From JALZHR01 sp036388475 (GTDB taxonomy: Bacteria; Acidobacteriota; Blastocatellia; Pyrinomonadales; Pyrinomonadaceae): a stretch of DNA of 64,000 nucleotides. The translations under genes were made by a program, and so were the position numbers. Below the pieces are notes generated by a model. That model made no database searches, was not told where the DNA came from, and saw only the letters and a program-made list of their open reading frames with translations. Where the stretch lies: assembly GCA_036388475.1 (NCBI GenBank), contig DASVRT010000032.1, forward strand, positions 1 through 64,000, given 5' to 3'. Of this stretch, positions 50,795 to 61,100 are shown piece after piece (the stretch's first letter is position 1; every line of letters starts with the position of its first letter).

Positions 50795-52612
50795 TTATTT
50801 TGTCGTCAGACCCTGACCTTCCCGGATAACAACTGCGCGGTCAACGCCGGAAATATTTATCGTTTCAACACTTCCGCCCGCCCATCGAATCTCCAGCTTA
50901 TCGATTTTTTCCAACGCGCCGAGACCGATATGAAGGCGCTGGTCTGACTGCGAAGCGTAGCTTGCGCCGCTGAAAACGTCGAAACGCTGCCTGAAATTTC
51001 CGGCATTGACAAAAACGGTCGAGCCGACGGCGTCTTTCGGCGTTTTCCTCGCCGGGTCGCCGACGAGTTTGAGAGAAAGCCAGTGATTTTTCGATGCCGT
51101 CACGTTTCGCAAAAGCGTCGGCGCGGAATCCAGATTATTAATCACCGCGTCTTCGCGCCCGTCGCCGTCGAAATCTCCGGTGGCTAACCCTCGCGCCGGA
51201 ATGGCAATCGCCAAGCCGCTGTTCGGCGCGGCAGCGACGCGTTCAAAACCGACCGACTTCGTTTTCGCGTCCGCTTGCCGGTTGCGGAACAGCAGAAGTT
51301 GCTGCGCGTAGCTCGTTCCCCATTGAAAATTATCGACCGTCGGGTAAATATGACCGTTGGCGACGAGAATGTCTTTCCAGCCGTCGTTGTCGAAATCGAA
51401 AAACAAAGTTCCCCAGCCGAGAAAAGGAATCGTCGGCTCGCCCAAGCCCGCCTGAAAAGTCACGTCGGTAAAATTCGCCTCGCCGTCGTTGCGATAAAGC
51501 GTGTTCGAATCGTCGGAAAAATTCGTGATATGAAAGTCCACGCGCCCGTCGTTGTCGTAATCGCCCACCGCCAAACCCATTCCGGCTTGCTCGCGCCCGT
51601 TCTCGTTCAGGGCGATGCCCGAAGGATAACCGATTTCCTCAAACGTGCCGTCGCCTTTATTTATATATAATTGGTTCGGCGTCGAATCGTTGACGACCAG
51701 CAAATCCAAATCCCGGTCGTCGTCGGCATCAACGAAAACGGATGAAAAACCGTAATATTTCGCCTCGTCGGTGACGCCTGTTTTAATAGAAGCGTCTTCA
51801 AACGTGCCGTCCGGTTTCTGATGAAAAAGACGGTCTTTCGCGCCCGGCAGACCGCGCGGACCGCACATCGTCGGCTGCCCTCGAAACTGGCAGAAATTTC
51901 TTCCGATGTTCCCGTTTTTGGCTATATCGGCGGGACTTACGGGAAGCTTCGCCAAATCGAATTCGATATAAGCCGGAACGAATAAATCGAGTCGCCCGTC
52001 GCGGTCGTAATCGCCGAACGTCGCGCCCGTAAACCAGCCCGAAACGTTTAAGCCGACTTTTTCGGCAACGTCCGCAAACGTGCCGTCGCCGTTGTTTTTA
52101 TAAAGCCGCGCCGCGCCGAAATTGCTGACGAAAATATCGGAAAAGCCGTCGTTATTGTAATCGCCGACCGCCGCGCCCATCGCCCACCGCTCGTTGCCGA
52201 CGCCCGCTTTATTCGTCACGTCCTCAAATTTCCAATCGCCCAGATTGCGATAAAGCGCCGCGCGCGGCATTTTCTCTTTGCCCTGCAAACCATTGATAGT
52301 GCCGCCGTTAAGCAGATAAATATCGAGCTTGCCGTCGTTGTCGAAATCCAGCACGGCGACCGCGCCGGAAGTGCTTTCGGGAAGATAATTTTTCGCTTTA
52401 TCGCCGCCCGTCTGGACAAAGTTTTTGAGCGCGGTCTGCGCGGTCACGTCTTCAAAAACTTTCGGCGCGGCGGCGTCCGTGATTCCGGTTGTGCGCCGCG
52501 AAGAATACGTGCGGGCATCGCCGGTCGAAGAACCGCCCGACATCGTATTTTGCGCATTAACGTTGAACGCGAGATTTAAAAGCAGAAAAAGAATAAAGCC
52601 TTTTTGAAACAT
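50795..52612 (-). CDS. CRTAC1 family protein (FG-GAP/VCBS with ASPIC-UnbV)
   Basis: 605 residues. Signal peptide FILFLLLNLAFNVNAQ, then a propeller of FG-GAP blades with calcium loops (DFDNDGKLDIYL, DYNNDGFSDIFV, DYDRDGRLDLFV, DADDDRDLDLLV, DYDNDGRVDFHI, DFDNDGWKDILV, DFDGDGREDAVI) and a C-terminal ASPIC/UnbV domain (FVNAGNFRQRFDVFSGASYA, KLEIRWAGGSVETI). Secreted binding protein of unknown ligand. The -10-like TAAAAT sits 6 bases before the ATG, so the mRNA may be leaderless. Confidence 0.9.
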   Translation of the reverse strand: MFQKGFILFLLLNLAFNVNAQNTMSGGSSTGDARTYSSRRTTGITDAAAPKVFEDVTAQTALKNFVQTGGDKAKNYLPESTSGAVAVLDFDNDGKLDIYLLNGGTINGLQGKEKMPRAALYRNLGDWKFEDVTNKAGVGNERWAMGAAVGDYNNDGFSDIFVSNFGAARLYKNNGDGTFADVAEKVGLNVSGWFTGATFGDYDRDGRLDLFVPAYIEFDLAKLPVSPADIAKNGNIGRNFCQFRGQPTMCGPRGLPGAKDRLFHQKPDGTFEDASIKTGVTDEAKYYGFSSVFVDADDDRDLDLLVVNDSTPNQLYINKGDGTFEEIGYPSGIALNENGREQAGMGLAVGDYDNDGRVDFHITNFSDDSNTLYRNDGEANFTDVTFQAGLGEPTIPFLGWGTLFFDFDNDGWKDILVANGHIYPTVDNFQWGTSYAQQLLLFRNRQADAKTKSVGFERVAAAPNSGLAIAIPARGLATGDFDGDGREDAVINNLDSAPTLLRNVTASKNHWLSLKLVGDPARKTPKDAVGSTVFVNAGNFRQRFDVFSGASYASQSDQRLHIGLGALEKIDKLEIRWAGGSVETINISGVDRAVVIREGQGLTTK

Positions 52613-52618
52613 AAAATC

Positions 52619-52624
52619 ATTTTA
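52619..52624 (-). promoter_or_regulatory. -10 box of the CRTAC1 gene, leaderless
   Basis: On the minus strand TAAAAT at 52624-52619 is followed by GATTTT and the ATG. The same GATTTT spacer is found before the gene at 5658. A weak -35 (TTTACT) lies 16 bases upstream. Confidence 0.4.
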
Positions 52625-52654
52625 GCCGGAAACCGCTTTTAGTAAACCCGAACG

Positions 52655-53668
52655 CTAAAAATCCGTCGAATCGACCCGGCGTTTTGCTTCGTCAATCAAC
52701 TCGTTGTTTTTCTCATACGAAAGATGCTCGTCAGCGGCATTTTCCAATTTCGGCGGATACAGGTGTTTCCGGTAAACCGGATAAGCTTCGGTGCGCAGAT
52801 GCGCCAGCATCTGATGCCCGCGGCGCGCGCGGCGTTCGTGACGCAGCGCCGAAATATCGACCGGCGCGACGACGATTCGCTCGCCCGGTCCCGGGCTTGC
52901 GTCGGCGAGCAATCTGCCTTCAAAATCGACAATCTGGCTGCCGCCCGACCACGAATAAGGCGGATAATGTTTGAGGCTCGCGGCTTGGTTGGCGGCGACG
53001 ACATACGCCGTATTTTCAATCGCCCGCGCCCGATTTATCACCGTCCACCAATCCATCGGCGCGGTCGCGTTCCAGGGGTCCATATAAGCCGAGACGCGAA
53101 TCAGAATCTCCGCGCCGTTTGCCGCCAGCTGGCGCATCGCTTCGGGAAAAAGCCAGTCGTAGCAAATCGCGCAGCCGATGCGACCAAGCGGCGTGTCGGC
53201 AACCGGAAAAAGCGGCTCGTCGTAGCCTTCGACATCGTGCGGGCTGGTATGAACTTCGTATGGAATCCAGGTATTGACCTTGCGATATTTATACAAAATG
53301 CCTTCGGGCGAGATTAAACAGGTCGTGTTAAAAAGCGCGTTTTTCCAGCGCGAATCGACTTCGAGCATCGAGCCGGTTTGAATGTAAATATTATGTTCGC
53401 GTGCTTTTCGCTCTAATCTTTCGGTGTGTTCGTTCGGAATTTCGACGGCGAGTTTTTCGATTAATTCCGGCGCGGTTGCAAAAACCGGCGCGGCGTGGGC
53501 GAATTCGGGGAAAACGACTAATTTAACCGGCAAAAAAGGCGCGCTGCCTGCGACCGCCGAATCAATCATCTGCAAAATGCGGTCGGTGTTGCGCCGCATT
53601 TCCCGGCGCTCGACCGGATTCGGCAAATCGGTCTGACAGGCGGCGACCGAATATCTGATGTGTTCCAT
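52655..53668 (-). CDS. carbon-nitrogen hydrolase (nitrilase superfamily amidase)
   Basis: 337 residues. The Glu-Lys-Cys triad is visible as Glu55 in VVFPEFAHA, Lys130 in YKYRKVNTWIP and Cys169 in GCAICYDWLFPEA, with an accessory Glu nearby. The sequence is of the amidase/beta-ureidopropionase-like branch; typical substrates are carbamoyl or acyl amides. There is no signal peptide, so it is cytoplasmic. No pathway partner adjoins: CRTAC1 genes flank it on both sides. Confidence 0.88.
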   Translation of the reverse strand: MEHIRYSVAACQTDLPNPVERREMRRNTDRILQMIDSAVAGSAPFLPVKLVVFPEFAHAAPVFATAPELIEKLAVEIPNEHTERLERKAREHNIYIQTGSMLEVDSRWKNALFNTTCLISPEGILYKYRKVNTWIPYEVHTSPHDVEGYDEPLFPVADTPLGRIGCAICYDWLFPEAMRQLAANGAEILIRVSAYMDPWNATAPMDWWTVINRARAIENTAYVVAANQAASLKHYPPYSWSGGSQIVDFEGRLLADASPGPGERIVVAPVDISALRHERRARRGHQMLAHLRTEAYPVYRKHLYPPKLENAADEHLSYEKNNELIDEAKRRVDSTDF

Positions 53669-53694
53669 AATTTAATGAAGCAAAAATTAAAGTA

Positions 53695-53755
53695 AAAAGG
53701 CAAAAGTGAAAAGGCAAAATATTTGCTTCTTTTACCTTTTGCCGTATGCCTTTTT
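53695..53755. repeat. inverted repeat of aaaaggcaaaag words
   Basis: aaaaaggcaaaagtgaaaag on the left and cttttaccttttgccgtatg with ccttttt on the right pair imperfectly. Third member of the family at 6541 and 11134. Confidence 0.75.
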
Positions 53756-53820
53756 CCGCTGGCTGGCAGTCTACAAAATAAAATCACTGAACTAAACTAT
53801 TAAAAAACCAGCTCGAAAAT

Positions 53821-53905
53821 AAAATTTTCGAACTCGATAATTTTTTTTTCGAGTTCGAAAATTTTAAAAACTAGTTCAATAATTTTATTTTTGAGTTCGA
53901 TTTTT
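53821..53905. repeat. AT-rich palindromes built from gttcgaaaatttt words
   Basis: aaaattttcgaactcga (53821-53837) and tcgagttcgaaaatttt (53849-53865) match perfectly over 17 bases around a short T/A loop. Further copies of the words (gctcgaaaataaaattttcg before, ctagttcaataattttat and gagttcgattttt after) flank it. Confidence 0.8.
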
Positions 53906-53910
53906 TATCT

Positions 53911-53957
53911 TGTCCATCCTGTTAATATCCGCGTTAATCCGTGAAAATCCGTGGTTA
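53911..53957. repeat. tgtccatcctgttaatatcc and aatccgtg words
   Basis: gcgttaatccgtgaaaatcc and gtggttac follow the words above. The aatccgtg tandem is a spacer element also known from other bacterial phyla. With the two repeats before it, it fills the gene-free stretch 53669-53995 entirely; no other gene is seen there. Confidence 0.5.
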
Positions 53958-53995
53958 CATTTCTTTCTCTGAGTTTTTCGGTTGTGAAAGATAAA

Positions 53996-56923
53996 TCAGC
54001 GTTGTTTGTTCGTCGCAGTTTTGACGACCGGCGACGAGGATTTAACGGTTTGCTCGCCGGTTAATTGAGCAAATTTTCGCTGCGTTTCCGCCGACCAGCC
54101 CGGAATCAAATCTCTGACGATGCCTTTTTCGTCAACCAGAATCGAGAGCGGAACGCTCAATTCGTCGGTCGCGTAAACCTGTTCGATTGCGGGCACGCCG
54201 CCGAGCAGAATCGGATATGAAACGCGTTTTTCGGCGACGTATTTTTTAACGTTCGCGCTCGCTTCCGTATCGACGTTGACGCCGATTATATCAATGCTGC
54301 GCGCCGACAGCGGCGAGCGCATTTTTTCCAGCTCGGGCATTTCCTTCGCGCACGGAATACACCACGTCGCCCAGATGTTAATCAGCGTCCGGCGTCCCGG
54401 CTTAAATTGTTTCTGCATCGAACTCGTCGCGCCGTTCATCGTTTTCACGACAAAATCCGGCAAAGGCTTACCGATTGATATTTTCAAACTGCGCGCGAAT
54501 ATTTCGGCTTTCGTCAGCGGGTTCGGCAAATTTGCTTTACCGAGCGAAACGGCTTGCGCTTTTCCCGTTCCTTCTTTCAAAAGCAAAGTCGCACCCGCGC
54601 TCGAATCGCCTTCAAATCGCTCGACTTTTCCGTTCGCCCAGGTGACTTCAATCCATTCGGCTTTTTGGTCTCTGCCCAAGCCGAAAAGAAGTCGCGGGTC
54701 GTGCTGCGAGATAAAGCCCGAGCCGCCCGATTTGATTTTCGTTAAAATTCCCGCCGACGTTTTCACGCGCACGACCGCGCCGAAAGCGTCGCGCCCCGTT
54801 CGGTCGCCTTCCAGCGTGACGCGCAGAAAATTATTGTCCTGCCCGACGTTGTTTCTGAAAAGCAGGTGCGCCTGATTTTGAATCGTCGTCGAAAAAACGT
54901 CCAAATCGCCGTCGTTATCGAAATCGGCGAAAACTCCGGCGCGCCCGTCCGTTATCGAATCGATGCCGGAAACGCCCGAAATATCGACGAATTTCTTCGT
55001 CCCTAAATTCAAATAAAGCGGGTCGCGCTCGTAGCCGCTAAAGGAAAATCCCTGACCGAACATTAATTTGTTCTGGTCTTCTCTGAGCGCGCCTTTTTCA
55101 TCTTTTCCGTCGTTCGAATGCGTCACAACTTGACGCCAGAACTGACTTCAGGTGTCCTTCATCGACTTGCCGGAAATAAATCCGTTCGGCGTATAAATAT
55201 CTTCCCAGCCGTCGTTGTCGAAGTCTATAAAACCGCCGCCCCAAGCCCATCCGCCGGAAAATCCGCCGACTTCCGCCGTGACGTCTTTAAATTTTCCGTC
55301 GCCCGTATTTTCAAAAAGATTATTTCCGGCGGCGAGCTTTTTCAAAACGTTGTCTTTCGCGCTCGCGTTCGGAAAAAGCCGCGTCAGGATGCGGTTTCCG
55401 GCGGTCGAACTCATATTCGAAGCGTGAATGTCGAGCCGCCCGTCGTTGTTGTAATCGCCGAACGAAACGCCCATCCCGTTGCCGGGGTCGAGCACGCCGC
55501 GCTCCGCCGCTTCATCGACAAATTTATCGCCTTTGTTGATAAACAAAGCCTTTTCGCCGAAATCGTTGGCGACGTACAAGTCGATTTTTCCGTCGGTGTC
55601 GATGTCGGCGAATTCCGCCGCGTAGCTCCAGCGCCGGTCGTCAACGCCCCATTTGGCGGCTTCCTCGCGGAAAGTGCCGTCCGGCTGGCTGACGAAAAGC
55701 AGATTCGGCGTGCCGTTCGTCGCGCGAAACCACGAATCCGGCGTCACCTGCCCGTAGCGATTATAAGAAGTCACGTAAACGTCGAGCCGACCGTCGCCGT
55801 TGACGTCGCCCGCCGCGGCGCTGAAACCGATGGCGTTTTTCGCCACGCCCGATTCGAGCGAAACGTCGCTGAATTCCGGCTTTCCGTTTTGCTTGAAAGT
55901 GTTTTGCAAAAGAATCTGCTGACCGACCGCCGAGATAAAAACGTCCGCGTCGCCGTCGTTGTCGTAATCGAAGACAAGCGGCGCGGTTCCGCTGGCTAAA
56001 GTCTTCACGCCCGCCTTAATGGAAGCGTCGCGGAAAGAGCCTTTGCCGTTATTTAAATAAAGATAATTGCGATTGGCGGCGGTCACGAAAAGGTCAATCC
56101 AGCCGTCGCCGTTAAAATCCGCCGCCGCCGCGCCGTGCCAGACGAAGCCGCTGTTTTCCGGCGTGCCGAACGAAGGAATATTGACGCCGACGCCAGCCGG
56201 AACGGCGACTTCGGAAAACAAATCGACGCCCGCAACCATCGAATCGAAGCTGATTAAGTCGAACGAATCAAACTGCCAGTGTTTATTCGCGGCGGCGCGA
56301 ACGTTCGTCATAAATGTGCCGCGCGCCCATTCGCGCTTGCCTTCCGTGTCGCGCCCGATGACGTAAAAAGCGATGCGCGCTTTTCCGCTTGCGCCGACGA
56401 CCGCCGTCGGTTGTTCGGCGCCGAGAACAGCCTGCGCTTTTTCGTCAAAATTCGCTTCCTTGACTTTAAAGCGCGCGTCTTCGATTTCGGAAAAATGCGC
56501 TAAAAATTCCGACCAGTTTTGCAGAAAATCGGCGCTCGTCGTCGTTGTCGGCGCTGTCGCCGAGGCGTTTTTATTTCCTCCGCTTTCCCAGCCGTGCGTG
56601 CCGACCCATTTGACCTGATTTTTGGCGGGCAGCGGGCGCGAGGGGAAAGGATTTGCCGTCAGTTGTTTCGGGAAAAATTCCGCCGTCAATTCCGGATTGC
56701 GGTCGCGCGTCGCCACCGAAAGCTCCAAAAGGTCGTTTGCCAGCGACTCGGACAGTTCTTCAATCACTTCCAGACGCGAGCGGTCAACCTGTTGTTTATT
56801 CGCCGCCGGCAGAATATTTTGCGCCGGCATCCCGAACGGAAAAGCGGCAGCCAGCAAAAACAACGCGCAGGCGATTGATAAAGGCTTTCGCATCCCGAAA
56901 CGATTGAAAATTGAACAACTCAT
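53996..56923 (-). CDS. CRTAC1/ASPIC-UnbV-TlpA fusion, candidate selenoprotein read through TGA
   Basis: One frame of 975 codons broken only by TGA at 55148-55150 (codon 592). Signal peptide PLSIACALFLLAAAFPFGMPAQ; FG-GAP loops DFNGDGWIDLFV, DYDNDGDADVFI, DVNGDGRLDVYV, DIDTDGKIDLYV, DYNNDGRLDIHA, DFDNDGWEDIYT; then SGKSMKDT-TGA-SQFWRQVVTHSNDG, a further loop DFDNDGDLDVFS, an ASPIC/UnbV domain (FGAVVRVKTSAG...SQHDPRLLFGLG) and a TlpA-like thioredoxin domain with WATWCIPC (Cys855, Cys858). Frame, codon use and domain order stay intact across the TGA and a SECIS-like hairpin follows, so selenocysteine is likelier than a nonsense mutation. The -10-like TATAAA is 8 bases before the ATG. Alternative: a disrupted gene. 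Confidence 0.68.
55120..55136 (-). promoter_or_regulatory. candidate bacterial SECIS element of the CRTAC1-TlpA gene
   Basis: On the mRNA GCGUCA (55136-55131) pairs perfectly with UGACGC (55125-55120), loop AGUUG (55130-55126) with G at the second position. There are 17 nt between the UGA (55150-55148) and the loop, exactly as in the element of the AhpD-like gene, and both loops contain GUU. Confidence 0.6.
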
Positions 56924-57060
56924 TTATTTACTTTATATAACGGAAGCCGGACGCGGCTCTGTCCATAAACTAGAGCGTATTTGATTGTATTGTGCTTTAG
57001 AGAACAGGCGCAGTGCTAATCTTAGCTATTTGATAAACGCTTTGCAAAGAAAAGGCGTTG

Positions 57061-57107
57061 AAAACGCTTCTTTTCTTTTCCGCCGCCGCTAAAAAAGAAG
57101 CGTTTTT
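57061..57107 (-). terminator. hairpin terminator behind the secreted protein gene
   Basis: aaaacgcttctttt and aaaagaagcgttttt (57061-57107) form a 14-bp stem, with T runs on either strand. It lies about 30 bases past the stop of the 57136 gene and 140 bases before the start of the selenoprotein gene, so the latter has its own promoter. Confidence 0.8.
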
Positions 57108-57135
57108 ATTTTCGCGCGCGCTTTATTCTTAAGTT

Positions 57136-57654
57136 TCAATTCGCTGTTATAACGACGTAGACGCGTCCGGCGTAAAGCCTGATTTCATTACCCGTTTTGG
57201 TCATCGTCAATGGGCGCGGGCGACGCAAAGCTCTGTCGCTGCGCGCGTCGGCTTCGACGACCGGATTGCCGCCGATGTCGAAAACATTAAACGTCTCGCC
57301 TCTGAACCCGAAACCGTAAGCTCCGGCCGGCAATTCCCTGCCGCCGATTCTGATTCGCGAATCGGTGATAAAAAATCCCTGGTATTTAGCCGCAATATCC
57401 GTCGAATAACCCGACGTATCGACCAGACCGGCTAAAACGTGCCGTTTTCCGCCGAATCTGACGGCAGCCGCATTGCGCATCTGGGTCGGCGCCGTTTGTC
57501 CTTCAAAATAAAAGCTCGACGGCACCACGCTCGTCAATTCCCTGCCGGTCAACACCACGCTTCTATTGTCCTGCGCCTTAAGCGCAAAGCAGGACGCGAA
57601 AACAATCAGCAAAAATAAAGCTGAGTTTGCCGGATATCGATGCTTTGATTTCAT
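57136..57654 (-). CDS. secreted hypothetical protein
   Basis: 172 residues. Signal peptide ALFLLIVFASCFALKAQ, then a beta-rich domain (SVVLTGRELTSVVPSSFYFE, KRHVLAGLVDTSGYSTDI, FFITDSRIRIGGRELPAGAYG). No known motif. GGGAGAAG precedes the ATG. A possible carbohydrate-binding or envelope role is only a guess. Confidence 0.7.
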   Translation of the reverse strand: MKSKHRYPANSALFLLIVFASCFALKAQDNRSVVLTGRELTSVVPSSFYFEGQTAPTQMRNAAAVRFGGKRHVLAGLVDTSGYSTDIAAKYQGFFITDSRIRIGGRELPAGAYGFGFRGETFNVFDIGGNPVVEADARSDRALRRPRPLTMTKTGNEIRLYAGRVYVVITAN

Positions 57655-57692
57655 AACTTCTCCCGTTTAATTTATTTTTCGTGTAAAAGTGA

Positions 57693-57998
57693 ATGCAAAT
57701 ATACTACATAAATCGACCCGCGCGAAAAAGAAGCGCGGCAATTATTTGTAAAAGAAGCCGCAACGGCGAGTTTAACGCAGATTACAAAATTTCGCTGCAA
57801 GGCAATAATCTCGCCCTTCAGAGCGGCGAAAATCTCGAAGCTCCGCTCACCGCCGCTTACGCCGATTTTTTCACCGCCGCGGGCGGACAGATTAATCTTT
57901 CTTTTACTCGCGGCGATAAAGGAAAAATCGCGGGATTTGTGTTCAATTCAGCAGCCGACGGACGAGAGGTTAAAGGAATCGCTTTTAAGCGACAGTAG
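57693..57998 (+). pseudogene. orphan C-terminal fragment, beta-lactamase-accessory-like
   Basis: The frame has 101 codons, of which the last 75 look real (NADYKISLQGNNLALQSG; RGDKGKIAGFVFNSAADGREVKGIAF) and the first part is basic and spacer-like. The real part resembles the small C-terminal beta domain that follows serine hydrolases in some acidobacteria (DUF3471-like). No enzyme precedes it, so it is probably a leftover tail. A small intact gene is a less likely alternative. Confidence 0.4.
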
Positions 57999-58022
57999 AA
58001 TTATCGACAGAGCACTAACAAA

Positions 58023-58057
58023 AAGCCTTAAAATTCAATTTCTGAATCTTAAGGCTT
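58023..58057. terminator. hairpin terminator
   Basis: aagccttaa (58023-58031) and ttaaggctt (58049-58057) form a 9-bp perfect stem with a nested attca/tgaat. It lies between the convergent fragment at 57693 and the beta-helix gene. Confidence 0.8.
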
Positions 58058-58110
58058 GTCTCAGTTAGCGGCTGAAAACCCGTTTCGGAGACGGCATTTA
58101 ATTTCGAAAT

Positions 58111-61100
58111 TTAAGGAGAAGCCGTAAAATCGACATCGCTTAGTTCTTCCGAGACGGACAAAACCTGGGTCGGCGACACAAATCGGTAGCTTTTGTGCTG
58201 CGTGGTGATGATGTATGTTTGCCCGGCTGGGACATTGCCGAAACGGAAAGAGCCGAGCGGATTCGTTAAGGCGGTTCGCGTTTCGCCGGTCGCGTCGGTT
58301 AGTGAAATGCGCGCTTTGTAAATTCCGCGTCCGTCAGCCGTCAATACGCGCCCGCCGACCGAAACTGAAGCAGCGGTAGGCGCAAAAGTCGGCGTAAATT
58401 CCGAAGAATTGCCATTCGCATCCGAAGCGGTCGCCGTCAAACGGTCATTTGGAGCAAAACCCAGCGTATTGATGTTGCCGAGATTGATTGTTTTTATCTG
58501 CAACGAACCGTTATAATCGGCTTCGGTATAATAGCCGAAGCCCAAAAACTTCTCGCCTTCACCGGAAGCGTCTGCCTTGAAAAATTCGACGTAGATGCCG
58601 TTTGTTCCATAAGCCGAGTTTGCAGGAGCAGAATCAACTTTGAAACCGACAATCAGTTCGTTGTTGACGATTTGTTTGGACACGATATCGGGATAGTTTT
58701 GCAGATTATTCGCACCCGCGTCGGCGTCCGCAGCATCGTTCGGCGTGTGACCGTCTTCGCCGATGTCGATTCCGAGACCTCCGTTCAGGAAAATGCGGTT
58801 CGGGTCAATCAAATTCCCGCTTCCGGCGTCAGCCGAAAGCGCGACTCCGCTGCCCGCATTGAAAGCCACAACATTGCCGGAGTTTGGTTCCGTCCCGCCG
58901 ATGATATTGTTAGCGGCGGTGACCCCGATAGCGATGCCTTTTGCCGTATTGCCGAGCGCCGAAACGCCGTCGGATTGCGTTCCGATGTAATTTCCCGAAA
59001 CCCGGTTCTGCATTGCGCCGAATTGAAGTCTGACGCCGTCGCCGCCATTTCCCGAAATGACGTTTCTGGCATTCGGAATGTCGTCGCCGAAACCGCCAAT
59101 CAGCGTCGTTTTGCCGCCGCTGATGCTGATGCCGTGGCGCGAGTTGGGAATAGCGGCGTTTCCGGCGGCGTTTGTGCCGACGAAATTTCCCTGAATTTTG
59201 TTTTCCGACGGCGCGATTGCGCCCGTTTGCGCTCCGGCTTGAATATTGATTCCGTCAGTCCCGTTGCCGGAAATCACGTTGCCGACGTTTGCGGTTGCTC
59301 CGCCGATTAAATTGTTGTTCGCGCCGTTTGCCAGAGCAATCCCGAATTGGGTGTTCGGCACCGCGGCGGTGCCGGTCGAGTTCGTGCCGATAAAGTTTTT
59401 CTGAATGATGTTAAGCGAAGGATATGCCGCCGGTGTTGCCGAGAACGGGACGATGGAAATCCCGACTTGATTGCCGGAGATTGTGTTTGAGGTAATAGTA
59501 GTTTCCCGCCCGTCGAGGAAGATGCCGGCTTGCCCGTTCGGCAGAGCCGTGCTGCCCGCGCCCGTCGTTCCGATTCGGTTGTTGTTGATGACATTTTTCA
59601 ACGGCAGCGGGTCGCCTTCCGCGAGCGGGTCTATTACGACGCCGTATTCGGTATTTCCGGAAATGATGTTGTTTATCAATTCGTTTTCCGAACCGGCTAT
59701 TTTAACGCCGCTGCGATTAGGTTTTGCAGACGTTCCGTTAATAGCGGTGCCGATAAAATTTCCCCGGATTTTGTTGCGGGCGGCGGTTTTTTCCATCACC
59801 ACTCCCTCCAGCGAATTGCCGCTGATAAAATTGTTAAAGCCAATCTCGCCCGTGCCGACGAGAGTCTCTTCGGCAGTGCCGATCACGATGCCGAAATCAT
59901 TGCTGAAATCATCGGTATTCGGGGCAATGCCGATGGTATTTCCGTAAATTTTATTGTCGCGCGTCTGCGTGACCAATGCCGCCGAAGTTTGAGCCGTGCG
60001 ATTCGATTCTCCGGCTAAAGGCGAAGGCGTGTCGCCGATAAAAATTCCGATGTCGTTGTTCCCGATGACGTTGCGGCTGGTGGTTTCGCTATTGACCGCC
60101 GCCGCGCCGCCGATGGTGTTATTCGACGCGCCGTTGATTTCCACTCCGACTTCGCAGCCGGTGATGACGTTGCGTGAAATCGTGTTCTCGTCTGCGTTTC
60201 CGTTGATATGAACTCCGTGCGAATCGCCTTGAATAAAATTCGCTTCGGCGGCGGCGGTTCCGCCAATCCGGTTTCCGGAAGCCGAGACGGTAATTTTAAT
60301 TCCGTCCTGAAAGTTGCCCGCCGGGACGACGGCGTTGACGTTGACGCCGATGTCGTTTCCTTTGACGACATTGCCGGTAGCCAGCGACGAACTTATCAAA
60401 ATCTGCGAGAGCCGGTTGCCGGCGATGAAATTATTCGCTCTTTCCACATTATTCGCGACGGTTCTCGCGCCGCCGATGTTATTTTCCCTGCCCAACACCA
60501 GAACACCGACTCTCTGCCGTCCGGTCGAGTCAACGCTTAAACCGTCGGCAAACAAACCGATGTAGGATTTTTCCAGACGATTTTGATTGCTGTAAAAGAC
60601 GATTCCGGTATCTGCAAAACGATTGATGGTCAAGCCCATAACCGTCGAACCGTCGCTGCCCTGGCTGAAAGCCAAGCCGTCGGAAGCAGCTCCGGTATTT
60701 GCGCCGTTCAGCTCAATCAGCGGTGAATTTGAGTAACCGGGCTGCGTTGTCGCATCAATAAAAACTTTTTCAGTGATGCTTGGCAGAGCCGTCGTCGGCG
60801 CGATTGTTTTCAAACCGCCGCTTGGAATATTGAAGTTGATTAAATCAAATCCCGTGCGGGCGTTCGCCGTCTGAATCGCGGCGCGCAGCGAGCATTGGGA
60901 GCCGGTCGTGGCGGCGTCAACATCGCAAATGCCTTCATTCGGATTCGCGTCCGGCTGGTCGGTGCTGATGTTGACAATTATCGGCACCAGACAAGTCGGC
61001 GGCATCAATTCCAGAATTTCTTCTTTACTCAAACCGCCCGCTCCGTCCGTACATTCTCCGGCGGCGCAGGAAAATTCGCTCGTATTACCTTCAGCGTCAG

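Noticed and set aside
19677..53957. The word-palindromes as insertion-sequence ends or MITEs.
   Set aside because: No target-site duplications or transposase genes were seen, and arm sequences differ among families; they fit hairpin or REP-like elements better.
53996..55126. A separate 376-residue gene starting at GTG 55126.
   Set aside because: It would begin in the middle of a propeller and lacks a ribosome binding site; the frame is continuous with the upstream part apart from one TGA.
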